A stretch of 64,000 bases of DNA from Morella rubra. Taxonomy: Eukaryota > Streptophyta > Magnoliopsida > Fagales > Myricaceae. The translations under genes were made by a program, and so were the position numbers. Under the pieces are notes generated by a model. It saw nothing but the letters and a program-made list of their open reading frames with translations. It was not told the origin of the DNA and ran no database searches. Shown in pieces: positions 44,640 to 56,867 of the stretch. The stretch lies in NCBI GenBank assembly GCA_003952965.2, contig CM025851.1:23632387-23696386 (forward strand), in the 5' to 3' direction. Each line of letters starts with the position of its first letter. Positions within the stretch are counted from its first letter, which is position 1.

Positions 44640-45951
44640 GCAATCACTACAGGAAAATTGACCTTTGGTGTCAAACTTTTGGGTGTCAAAACAAATTTTA
44701 AGGCCAAATCATGCCTTTCTATGTCAAAATAAAGTTTTAGTTACGCAAGGTGTGCTAGGAATTACAAAACTATCAGATGTACTTAAACCATGTCCGCACA
44801 GTATTCAGGGTTGACAAAAGCCAAAACGTCACAAATTTGTGACTAAAAATATTCCCCAGTATCTGCGAACATGTCCGAAAGCTACGTGAAGCCATGCACA
44901 CATAGTTTGGGTGACAAAAAATTGTTGTCACCCATCATTCATGTAGATCAGATCTTCACAAAAGCTACAATACCGTCCACACGAACTGACATAATGGTCT
45001 GAACGACTGGGACAGTCCGCGTATGATTGGCATGCGTCTATGTCAGACGACCGTGGAGAATAGCTACTTGCGTACGCACGGTTACATCCCATCTAGACAT
45101 GTATGGCTATAATTTCGGTTAATGGTGGTACTCTACATTGCACATTTCAGACGTCTCCCATCTGCACTGACCTATCCACTCCGAACGCCATCATTTCGAG
45201 AAGATTTTACATAACCGTTCGCGATTTGCAAATTAATGCTTAGGAATCTGATTGGTCCACGTGGAAAACGACAACATCCGCACGGCATGAACGGCCCGTC
45301 CTAATAGTGTAGATGAATTTTAATGATGAACAAAAGCCATTTGAACGGCATTTTCACTCGCATTACACCGTTTTCTCTCATTTCTCAAAAAGGGTGCATT
45401 CACGTTTTTTGTCTAAAATCTAGCTCTTCAGTCTTATTTCGTGAAGTTCTTTCTATCCAGATATGTATATCATGTTTTATTTCATTTTTTGTTTAAAAAT
45501 CGTGTTTTTAACATTATTTACTTAGAAAATTTCATATTAGATTTTCGGCCACCAAAGTTGTTTGATGGCCTAGCTTTGTATTGATATGGATTGCGCAATG
45601 TTGTAGGATTGTTTAGGCTATAATTTTGTAATGTTTGGTGTTGGTTTAGGGTAGTTTTGGAGGTAGGGGAGAGGCCGGCCATGGCTGTGTCAACTCAGTC
45701 TTCTTCCCCAAGACGCATCCAGACGGTTTGTAGCCGTCTGGACAGATAGTTTTAAATTTTCTACGGTTACTTTTCCAAACGTTGTCCTTTTAAGACGGTC
45801 GTGTGGACGAAATTAATAAGACGTATGGACGTCTTCAGATTTATACGCTGCCGTTTAGGTTAATATATGTACTTGTGTTTAAGTATTTCGAACTACGTCA
45901 TTTTTCACCTAACATTCGGATGACCACAATAAGTGTGCGGACGTTGAGCCT

Positions 45952-46362
45952 TTAGACGGTGTCGTTTTGTCTAGGATATATACCCATGTTAAAAATAAGA
46001 ATTTTTGGAGTAGTTTGTTGCAGACAGTTGTCTTAGAGTGCAAACGTCTATTTCCTAAAACTAGGTTATTTTGTTACCCATTCAGACGGGTTGTTATGGC
46101 GTGCGGACCTTTGTCTGTTATATGCTATCATTTTTTTCTAGTATATATATACATGTTAAAAACAAGAGTTTGTAGGACTAATTTGTTGTTGACGGTTGTC
46201 TTATCGTGCGGACGTTTGTCCATTATATGCTGTCGTTTTGTCTATTATATATACACGTGTTAAAAATTTATTTTTGAGGAGTATTTTGAGGTGGACGGTT
46301 GTCTTATCGTGCGCATGTCTACTCCCTAACACTAGGTCGTTTCATTAGATGTTCGGATGCCC
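45952..46362 (+). repeat. Diverged tandem repeat, duplicate
   Basis: Duplicate of 13565-13975. Confidence 0.6.
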
Positions 46363-46493
46363 TCTATATGCGTCCGGACGCTTGTTTGCATTAGACGGTA
46401 GCGTTTTGTATGTTTTGGGAACCAGGTGTTACACCGTGTAGATGGTATTAGTTGATGGTTTATTTATTTTTTCCTTATTTTATAGATTAAAAA

Positions 46494-47342
46494 ATGCCTA
46501 AACACCACCGTTCGTCATCTTCCCCAATTGCCGAGACCTTTACGAAGCAGGATCCTGAGAGTCCAGAGGATTATATGATGCGAGAGGAGCAACTGGAGCA
46601 GCAACAAGTTGAGATGCTCAGTTGATCAGTTATTGTAGAGCTTGAGGTCTCTGTTGTTGACTTCGAGGAGATGAAGTATATGGGCCGGATTGTTGGTGAC
46701 ATTATGGATCACCAGGGTTGGATTGGGTATCTAAAGAAAGATGGCATAGCCTCTGTAGATCTGGTCCGGGAGTTTTATGCTGCACTGCAGGATGTTGAGG
46801 ATATTAAACCAATGCTATTGACCGTCATTGTACGTGGGGTGACCTTTCAGTTGTCACCAGACAACCTAGCGGCATTTATGTGGCTGCAGAGGCCGATTGG
46901 AGCATAGCCTGTAGTGGAAATGGCGACAAGCCAGATATGGAAGACATCTTTCGTATTTTCACGGGCCAGAATGTAGTGTAGGTCGGACCCTTCGTCAGAG
47001 AGAAGTTCATGCTCCCTTTCTGGTGTATTCTGCACCTCATCTTCGCCTGCCAAATAAAATCGAGGGCTTATACGACATAGTGCCCTATTGTGAGAGCGAC
47101 CTGCCTGTGCCAATGCTTCAATGGCGGACTTGAAGGGAATGGTTGAGGTTGCTATTTTGCTGAAGCATTAGTTGTTCGTTGACTTGGGGACCCGTGTCTC
47201 CTCTATGGAGACTCAGATGACGGGATTCCAGCCATTTCTCACTACCACTCTGGGCACCTTACGTGTGATGTCAAGGACGTTGGGCACCATTGAGGATTAG
47301 TTCAGGAAGATGAGCAAGTCCACCGACGGGGGATCCAGTTAG
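46494..47342 (+). pseudogene. CACTA ORF1, duplicate
   Basis: Duplicate of 14107-14955 with the same stops. The longest open part (46671-46907) translates identically. Confidence 0.55.
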
Positions 47343-48081
47343 GACTTTCTTTTAATTTTTATCTCACGTAATGATTTATGGACATCTATTATCATATTTT
47401 GTTTTTGTTGTGGATATTTATTATTTTGGATATTTACATTGATTTTGTTTTATGATGGTTGTTATTTATCTTTTTTTATTATAGTTTAATATTTACCTTT
47501 AAGGGTGTGAAGATGTTAATACTTCAAATGTAATGTTCATGATTTGTTACTTAGAATGTTATTATCTGCAACACTTAGAATCTTACTTTAAATTATTGAA
47601 GTATATATATAATATATATATTGATGATGCCAAAAATCACCAATGGCCGGAGCCAATCAGATCTGAAAAGGGGCAAAGAGAGGGGCGGCGTCGGGCATGG
47701 AAGTTTTGATGCCTAAGTCATATCTCAAAAAGAATTGAGTGTTAGAAGAGCGATTAACGCATGAGGAAATAAGGGAGGCATACCTGGCTATTTATATGTG
47801 GGGGAATTAGAGTCCTGGTGGGGGTCTTAGGACTCTTGAATATTGGAGGGGGGAAATATGGGGGGTGCTAGAGTTCCAAAGGGCGTTTTAATGGTATGGG
47901 CTTCAAGACTCCTTATCTTACCTGGATTCCTGAAGCCTTTTGGATACTTACCTTTCCTGGAGTCCTAGAGAGATTAACTTACGCTTATGTGGGTTGGGGG
48001 CCTAGAATGCGCCTGTGGCCGTGGACGGGACTGCAGATGGGCTCGTGTCTTTCTAATGGGTTTGGCCAGTCATACTATGGC

Positions 48082-48087
<6 letters not shown>

Positions 48088-48118
<31 letters not shown>
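48088..48118. repeat. TA microsatellite, duplicate
   Basis: Duplicate of 15701-15731. Confidence 0.95.
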
Positions 48119-48122
<4 letters not shown>

Positions 48123-48186
48123 TGTAACACTTAAAATCTTATGTTAAAATTTAAGAAGATACTACATGTATCAAAATTATTGAAGA

Positions 48187-48188
<2 letters not shown>

Positions 48189-48227
<39 letters not shown>
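48189..48227. repeat. TA microsatellite, duplicate
   Basis: Duplicate of 15802-15840. Confidence 0.95.
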
Positions 48228-48229
<2 letters not shown>

Positions 48230-48453
48230 CTATAACACTTAGAATCTTATGTTAAAATTTAAATGAAATACATAAGCAATTAATTTATAAGAAATGAATA
48301 ATTAATGTACTACATGTATCAAAATTATTGAAGTGCATATATATATATTATCTATAACACTTAGAATTTTATGTTGAAATTTAAGATGAAATACATAAGT
48401 AATTAATTTACCTAGATAGGTAGTGTTTGGACATCTTTTAACCATTCAGACGG

Positions 48454-48489
48454 TTTTGTTGAATAAACGACGCCGTTTATTCAACAAAA
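48454..48489. repeat. Inverted repeat, variant of the palindrome
   Basis: Arms TTTTGTTGAATAAACG and its complement with a 4-bp centre ACGC. Compared with 16070-16101 the arms are longer but the centre is no longer self-complementary. Confidence 0.9.
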
Positions 48490-49181
48490 ACGGTGTCCTG
48501 TGTTCTAAATGAGGCTTTCGGACATTCATTTTCTAATACGACACCGTGGAGTTGGATGTAAAACTGTGTTGTTAGCTTGTTTGAACAATTTATTGTATTT
48601 AATTCACAAAGCGTATGGACGAAGTTGAAATTTTGGATAACAGTCTGGATGGCTGTGAAATTCTTGGTGGTAAATTTTCATGCCAAAATTTTCGGCCAAA
48701 CCTGTCTCGACATATTTTTGAGGAGTTAAGAGGCTGAAACCTAGAAACTGTACTTCATTTCGCAACTCTCCCAAAAATTGATAAAAATCCTCTCCAATTT
48801 CTTCTTAAAGAGTCATTTGAATCATTGAGGAGGAGGGTCAGGCATAGATTGCTCAAACTTTGGGTGGATTGGAGCACATCTTTGGGATTTGGAAACTTTG
48901 AGAGGTACGGTGTTTTACCTTTTTTGTGGGTTTTGAGTAAAAATATGTTGTTTTGCTTGATTGTTGATTGGGTAGCAAAAATGGCGTGATAAAATGGCTG
49001 TTTTTGGGATTAAAGTGGTCGGTGGGTGTCTGATTGTTGAACAATCTGTTCTTTGACAATCACAATCCAGACGTTTACTGTAGACGATTGAACGGTGTTT
49101 TGGCAATTCAAACTGTTGGTACAACCTGCATGGAGTGCGGAAGTTTCTTCACAAAACAACATCTTTTTCTTTTTGGTAGTG

Positions 49182-49203
49182 CGGACGGATGTTAATCCGT
49201 CCG
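49182..49203. repeat. CGGACGGAT hairpin, duplicate
   Basis: Duplicate of 16796-16817, unchanged. Confidence 0.85.
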
Positions 49204-49342
49204 AACGGTTTTGCTTCAAGTTTATTTAATATTTGTTTTGTTAATTCCCAAATTGTCCAAGTTATGGACAGTTTGAGATTAGACTATCCGTAATGTACGT
49301 AAATGTTGATTTGGTCATTGATCGGTTTTTGTTAGGTTGGCC

Positions 49343-49730
49343 ATGGATCACTCTTGAAAAAGTGTCACCAAGGCCGGGGTGCAGCTTGAGCGACCAGCTT
49401 GGCATACGATATGGTAGTGGAGCTGAGGGAGAGTATGCGGACGATAGTGGAGTCGATGCATATGTTGTACAAGGATCTCCATATCCACTTGACCACTCTG
49501 GAGACTAATTTTGATTTGAAGAGAGCGCTATGAGGGAGGAGCTGAATACTATGCGGATGGAACTATTTTTTGTGAGAGAACATGTGTCCCAGTTGCACCA
49601 GTATCTCATATCGTTCCGATACAGCTCCGGACACTCATCAAACGGGTGGATATTATGGAGGAGCGGTTGGAGCATGTTCACGAGGTCATCAGATGAGATC
49701 TTGACGTGCCAGTTCGTCATCGTGATTTAG
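49343..49730 (+). pseudogene. CACTA ORF2, duplicate
   Basis: Duplicate of 16957-17346, differing by small indels (near 49400 and 49518), so the open segments fall in different places. No function known. Confidence 0.5.
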
Positions 49731-50884
49731 ACTAGTCTCCAGTTTATGTATTTTCATTTTTATTTACTTATGCTTTGTTAGTCTCCTACTTGTACTAAAC
49801 TTTATAATTATGTTTCTCGTTTGGTATTTCTAGAACAGTTATTTTATATTATGTATTTTATTTACTATTATGTCAGTTAGATATTGTAGACCATTATTAA
49901 TTTTATCTTATATTTAATATAGTGTTTTAATATTAAATGCATAATTAAATAAATTAAATTTGAAGATTGCCTATTATAATTTAGAGCAGTCCGGACGCAT
50001 TAATAATTTCCGGACGTCCACTGACATGTTACTCATTCACACGCACTAAACAAACGTTAGTACGGGTTACCATTGCATAACGTCTGAACACAACTCCACC
50101 GTCCTCATGTCCTTATTTATGCAATGTCTACACGTTCTGGAGCCGTTTGCACAGTATATTCATGGCAATTTCTTTTCTTAGGATAAAAACAATAAGCATC
50201 GCACGTTGTTTGTTAGCGTGCGGACGATGAATCTGCTTACAAAATTACATTTTGACACAGAAATTCACTCCGTACGAACCTGTATTAGAGACGTTCGCAC
50301 TGATTTGCATGACGAAATTGAATTTGTCATGTAACACATTGACATTCACATGGGACATACGAACAAAAAGAAAAACAAGGAATCCGTGACATATTTATAT
50401 TTGTCACATGAATGAAAACCGTTCGAACCGTATATATTGGCGTTCGGACGCTATTTCCTGAGGAATCTCACAAATTGTCACCCAAAAACAAGGGTGACAC
50501 GGTTCTCCTATCAAACCGGGTGTAAAAATCTTTTTGACACCAATAAGTTTTGCTGACAAAATTTTGACTTTAGGTGACAAAAATGTTTGACACCCAAAAC
50601 CCATTTTGTTGTAGTGAATACAAATGTGAAGGATCTTAATAGAATTATAAAAATAGATATGTTCTTCCTAATGTAACTAATATCTTTCGTTCGTTTTTTT
50701 TTCCTTGAGAACGGAATATTGATTTTGGAAAATAATTCAATTGAGGCAACTATTCATGTGAACAAACATTGATTTGGGACAACATTTCTTTTTTGCCTAA
50801 TCAGTTGAGGGAAAAGATGGACAGGTTATAAGGGTAGCTTTAGTTATTTATTTCCCACCACAAAATGAGTACAAAACTTAGTCT

Positions 50885-51374
50885 TCAGAGGGGGAAGGAG
50901 TAGGTACAAAAGTCTGTGGGACCAAGACACTGTTGTTTCAAATTTTCTGACTTCTGGGCAGTGTTATGCTTTGGTTCATTTTGTAGGCTTGTATTTTGAG
51001 CATGATATTGTGCACCAAATCCCTGGTGGCATCGGGGTCCAATTGCCACAAGCAAGTGACAACAATCATCTGCGACAAGCTTAGGACTTTATATTCACAA
51101 AAATAGATGTAGAAATTGATTTCCCATAATCTCCATTTAATCTAACTGCGCAGTTTTCCAAAAAGTCAACGGTTGGATCATCGGACAGTGGCTCTAGTGG
51201 GAGGTCTTGTTCTCCGATAGGTTCGACTGGAGGAAAGTCGGTGCAAGAATAACTAAGTCCTTCGCTTACCAATTTGCTGATGGCACTCGATGAAGCAAGT
51301 ACAGGCGAAAGCAGGGCCACCCCATGAGCTAAAAACATGACCACCATGATGGTGAAGTTGTTAAACGTAGCCAT
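50885..51374 (-). pseudogene. Secreted prolamin-like protein, duplicate
   Basis: Duplicate of 18503-18992, with the same signal peptide and the same frameshift near 51079. Confidence 0.5.
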
Positions 51375-51396
51375 GAAATTTTAACCCCTCCCTGTG

Positions 51397-51456
51397 ATAT
51401 TGGGATGAATCCAGATGGTGAGCAAAATATTGGGATGAATCCAGATAGTGAGCATT
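51397..51456. repeat. Period-30 tandem repeat, duplicate
   Basis: Duplicate of 19015-19074. Confidence 0.85.
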
Positions 51457-51840
51457 AAAGGTCCAATATATATGTTTGCTGGAAAGGTGGGCATTTGATG
51501 CCATGTAAATGAGTTTTAATTTCATTGATGGGCAGGGTTTTGTGGAGTTTCAATAAATAAGAAACTCTTCAATTGGTTATTAAAATGGAGTTTTAACATT
51601 ATACTGATTTTTATTATTGCGTCTGTTACATCATACTTGTGTCAACAATAACTTGAAGTGAAATGTTGTATAGTAGACTGAAATTTTTGTGTAATGTGAC
51701 ATTACAATGTGAACAATAACAATAAAAAGTAAAATAATGAGACATTACAAAGTTAAGTTTGTATGTGGTGTAATGTGAACAATAATAATTTTGGTGTACT
51801 TCCTTTAGTGTACAGTTATTGGAGCATATCGGATACCGTG

Positions 51841-51962
51841 ACTTAAGTGAAAACGTAGAAATCGACAGTCATATAACTCTCAACATTTGGGAACCCACTA
51901 AACTTAAGTGAAAATGTAGAAACCGATTGACAGTCATACCTCTCAACATTTGGGAGCCCGCT
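51841..51962. repeat. Period-61 tandem repeat, duplicate
   Basis: Duplicate of 19459-19580. Confidence 0.75.
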
Positions 51963-52191
51963 ATATAATTGAAATCATAGGAACGGACAGTCATCGTCAC
52001 TAACAAAATTGGGATCTGCATCTGTGGTTTAAGAGTGGCGTGGTAGTTTTTATATATATTTATCGGCTGAGCGATGTACTACTTTTATGTTAGGGCTCAA
52101 GATAACGTTTTACCTTCACATGTATTCGGCCTGTGTGTGGGAACGAAGATTAAATCCCTTTTTATTTAAGCTTAAATATTGTTATACAATG

Positions 52192-52692
52192 TACTGTTCA
52201 AATTCACAGAACATTTAGTAGTCGGAAACCCTTTAGTCTATGTTTTTTATTATTAGACAGAATTAAATCCAATTTATGAATACCGTATATTTACAAAGGA
52301 AGAAAATCATTCACGTACGTGTACGTAGGACTTTCTCAAAATCTTCTAAGATATTTCCACTGATCAGAATTCATTGATCCTGACGATCTGGAAATTTTGC
52401 AGTCCTTCGTTCAAATGGTCGAGCTTCAGTTCCAAGACTTTTAGCATCATGAAGTAGAATTTTGTGAATATTGACAAATTAGCATATAGTGGACCGATTA
52501 AACACGTTATAGAAGAGACCAAAATGTATTAAGATCACAAGGAAGACTTGAGCGACTCAAATATGCCGGTCTTCCAAAGTTAATTTCTACAAAACTGTCA
52601 TGCAAACTGACCTGTTTACTCTGTATCATTTCTTCCTGATTGATTTTTTAAGATGTACTTTTCCAACACGTTCGATTGGCAATGGCGGGCCT
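52192..52692 (+). repeat. TIR-NBS-LRR upstream repeat, copy c duplicate
   Basis: Duplicate of 19810-20310. Confidence 0.6.
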
Positions 52693-53111
52693 TAATAAGT
52701 TGTTTTAGAGGAGGATTTTTTTTTCTCTTCATTTCATTACCTATCAACAAAATATAGCCTTTATCTATTCTTTTGATGGACTAATCTACCGCTTAATTAT
52801 GAGGATCAATTCTTTCCAGCTTTCCCATCATTAATTATAAGGATTACTACCCTTGGCAATACCCATTAAAAAGGCATTTCCAGTATGTTTTAATTTAGTG
52901 TATATTCATCATGAAGTGCTCGTAAGTTACACGTTATATATAAAACTAAAGACCATGGTAAAATCAAATTGGCTTTAACAAATATTGTATATATATATAT
53001 AGATAGAGGATCTTCACTTTTAGCCCGTAACTACATCAAAATGTCAAAAAGAGATCTAAACTACCAAAATCATCACATTTAACTCCAAAATTATCAAAAT
53101 TCATCAACGTT

Positions 53112-53490
53112 GGTAAGAAATGAAAATAAACGAGAGAGAGAGGAGAGTATAGAGACTGAATGCCAAATCTTCATTCAGTAGATGCAAGAAATACAGGGAG
53201 CAGAGCATTCCCTTTTTATGCAAGCTTACACGTACGGTAAGACTCGAGAAAAACAGAATAACTAATTCAAAACAGCAAAAGGAATATAAACAAACATCAA
53301 TGATTTCATAACTATGTAGCAGAAAAATATGTGACCTATCCAATGCCATTCTCTTGAGCTGGGTAAGAGCCGTGTGCTGCTGTTTGTAGAGAGGATGGTG
53401 GTGAGCTTGAGTGACAGGCTAGAAAGTGAGAGCTGGAGGACCTGTCATGTGGCTGTATAGATGGAGAGCTGAGAGGGACTGAATCTAATA
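53112..53490 (-). repeat. 3' LTR of Copia C, duplicate
   Basis: Duplicate of 20730-21108. Confidence 0.85.
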
Positions 53491-53525
53491 CTTCCTCACA
53501 AGATGGAGAGTAGATACTCCTGAAG

Positions 53526-53801
53526 TAAAATAGCATAGAACTCCCACACCAGATTCTTCGACACATAGCCAGTCCTCTGGAGGAACGGTACCCAACTTTC
53601 CTGCTCCACCACCTCTGGAAGCATCTGATCCTCAAGACGAAGATTGTTGAAATCAGCCAACTGGATCTGCAGCTCGATAACGATCGAGCAGGACATAATA
53701 ATCGCAGCATGCTACCCCAACGATACGGCTAGAGCGGAAGCTTGCTCCTAATCAACTAGGCTGCTGGTAGACTCGTCATCGAAATGTAGATGCTTGCTCA
53801 T
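53526..53801 (-). pseudogene. ORF1-like fragment, duplicate
   Basis: Duplicate of 21144-21419, identical in translation. Confidence 0.55.
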
Positions 53802-55422
53802 TTTTTTGGAATCTGCACAAAAGCATTAGAGCGTTTAGAAAAAAGAATTGCACGTTGCAAAAGTGTTCGAACTAAAGAAATTCATACGAGTAAAAAACCA
53901 GTTCGTACGGTTAGGTGACCGTTCGCATGGTTATGCGAACGGATAGCATTAAATAAAAACTTGGTGAAAATGAAGACGTTTCCACCACAAATGTCCGAAC
54001 AGCAAATGACAGTCATCTGAACGATGAATAAAGGAAGCAAATATGCAAATTAAATATAAAAAGGCATCCGGACTGCCTGGAAAACGATGATGTTTTCATC
54101 TATGCATCCAAACAGCGTTAGAATTACATCTAAATGGAAATAACAGAAGTAAACTATTTAAATTAAATATAAAACAAGTCTAGACTAGTTCGATATATCA
54201 TCCAGACACTGGCAAAACAACAACGTATACCTTTTGGTATATCAACAGGAGTCCGAACCGCGTGAGACTGCTGTCCGAATGTAAAGCACATAAGTAAACT
54301 ATTGAAATTAGTTATAAAAATCGTCCGGACAGCTTAGATATAGCATTCGGACACATGCAAAAAGATAACGTATGCCCTTTGGGATACTACAAGGTGTTTG
54401 ATGCCTTTAAACAGCATCCGGACGCATCGAGAAAGACGGCCGAGTTAACTTAACGATGGCAGCCCCCCACCACCTCCCACATACTCCGAAATACACTCAA
54501 AATAATCCTAACAATCAATTTCTACAAAAAAATCAATCAAAAAACACAATGTAGTATACAAAAAATAGGATTGAAATTCTATACGTAAAACTAAAAAAAA
54601 TACATATATTTTACTGTGAAAATCACGCTAAAAATGAATAAAACATACATGGATGTGATTAGAGCCTTAAAGTAATGAGTTTATGTAAAGATTCGGTTAG
54701 AAAAGCGTTCAGACAGTAGCTTCCCATCCGGAAGAAATTCCCTAGAATTCGTTAGATGTGGAAGCACACGTTTGGCTGAATAAAAGTCACGTAGTGTCCA
54801 AACGGTGTCTAAGGGGTTTGAATGGTTACAGTTGTTTTTGACTGTCATCCTAGGTAAACACATGTAAGCCATGTGACTATTACAGAGCCATCTGGACGAT
54901 ACTCTCATCCGTTCCAACAGTGTTATTTCATCTTACTTGTCCAGACATGATGCTACATTGTTCATACGCCTAAAGTTATTTTCAACCTTTGTCTTCGTTA
55001 AACACATGTAGGCCATGCTATTGCGATAAGGGCGTTCGGACGGTGTTGTCGTCCGTTCCTACGTAATCGATTAAGGTGAGGCATCCGAAGGAGACGTAAC
55101 GACGTGCAAACGCTTAGCAGATTTATTTGATATTACTTTTATTCATTAATTGATTATGGATCCCATTTATCTCACTCAATTTAATTTATTTAAATTATTT
55201 AACTAACTAAATGTAATTTGGCTCAAAATTTTAATTGAATTTATTTATTTTGACTACATAAAAAAAAATATATATATATATAGTTAAGCTTACTTTTATA
55301 TTAAACATCCGTTATAACTAATTATACTAACTGTTTTGTTAACTTAGTACTCTTACTAATTGTCCGTTTAAATTGTAATTATACTAACCGTTCCATTAAC
55401 ATAAACAGGAGACTACTCCGAA

Positions 55423-55793
55423 TCACGAGCTGGTTGGTCTAGAGCTTGTCTAAGGGCATCACGAACATGGTCCAACTTCTCCACCATATTATCCACCAGT
55501 TTGATGAGTGTCTGGAGCTATATCGGAATAGTACAAAGAAACTGGGATACGTGTTCTCTCACAAAAAACTATTTCATCTGCATAGCATTGAGGTCCTCCC
55601 TCAGAGCCCTCTCTGTTAGAACAAAATTATTCTCTATACTAGTCAAGTGGGTATGAAGCTCCACGCACAAAGAATACATCGGCTCCAGTATCGCCCAAAT
55701 ACTCCCCATCAACTCTACTACTAAAGCGTCTACTCAAGCTAGTCTCTCTGTTTGTGCCCCGACATTGGTGATACTTCTCCTAGAGTGATCCAT
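55423..55793 (-). pseudogene. ORF2-like fragment, duplicate
   Basis: Duplicate of 23041-23411. Confidence 0.5.
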
Positions 55794-56822
55794 GGTTAAC
55801 CAAGCAAAGACCGTCCGAACATTAGCATAAACCTTTCGCACGTAATTCAAACGATGACGTTTCCATTTAGAAGGCGTCCGAATGATACTTCGATGAACAC
55901 AAACAAAACAACGTTATTATCCAACAAAAAACAATAAAATTCAAAAGCATGAAATTGAAAAGCAAAGTCAGGAAGAAAGTTTTACCTGAAGTTATTTTAG
56001 ATATCTCGAAATAAATCTCAAAATGGTGAAAAGTTTGAGAAAAGAGATAGTGAAAGCATGATTTTGACAAGTGTAGTTGGTTTTATGTGACAAGCAGGGC
56101 GTCCGTACGGTTCCCATAGGTGTTTGAATGGTTCTCAATGGTTAGATTATCACGTGGCCCAATCAAATTCAACGTCATTAAATATGCCATATTCGAAAAT
56201 CTTCTAGAACTTATATTTGTCTAGACGGTATGTAGTGGTCCGAACAGTTTCGACATCACGTGTGTGAAGTTTTACAACGTGGAACCAAAGGATTTGCTGA
56301 AGAAGTACTCATGCCTGTGTGGACATGTTTTCAGAGTCCAGACGGGTTTACTTTTTTGGCTTTGGAACGCTTATGTATACGTCCGGACGATATTGAGTGT
56401 TCATCACGATTTTTAATTTGTCACAACATGTTGACGAGTATTATTCGTTAGGTAATGCTAGTTCAGATGTTTTCAAAATGACGTACATATGGACTTGCAA
56501 AATTTGTGACGATTTTGATCGTCACTTAGTTACGAAGATTTGGATTTTGTCACCCAGATAAGCATCTGAACTTTTTGTTTATTGGTCTAGACAGATATTA
56601 AGTATTTGTGGTGATTTTTATCATCACTCATTTGCAATGAGGTGTATGTTGTAGCACCACAAAGCCGTCTAAATGGTTTTGGGACCTGTCCGGATGAATT
56701 TGCCATTCCTGGATGATTTTGAGTGACGAAATTAATGTTTTGTCAGGGAAAACTCTCTTTAGGTTACGAAATTTAGTTTGACACCCACAAATTTGTCACC
56801 TAATCTCCTATTTCTTCAAGTT

Positions 56823-56867
56823 CATGTGGCTGTATAGATGGAGAGCTGAGAGGGACTGAATCTAATA
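56823..56867 (-). repeat. Second copy of LTR start, duplicate
   Basis: Duplicate of 24441-24485. Confidence 0.8.

Larger units (their letters stand above)
44645..50616 (+). mobile_element. CACTA-type element 1, duplicate
   Basis: 5972 bp with the same termini (CACTACAGG and, reversed, CACTACAAC) and the same AAT target duplication at 44642-44644 and 50617-50619. Small differences from copy 1 cluster between about 48450 and 50420. Confidence 0.88.
53522..56822 (-). mobile_element. CACTA-type element 2, duplicate
   Basis: Duplicate of 21140-24440, including the same truncated left end. Confidence 0.65.
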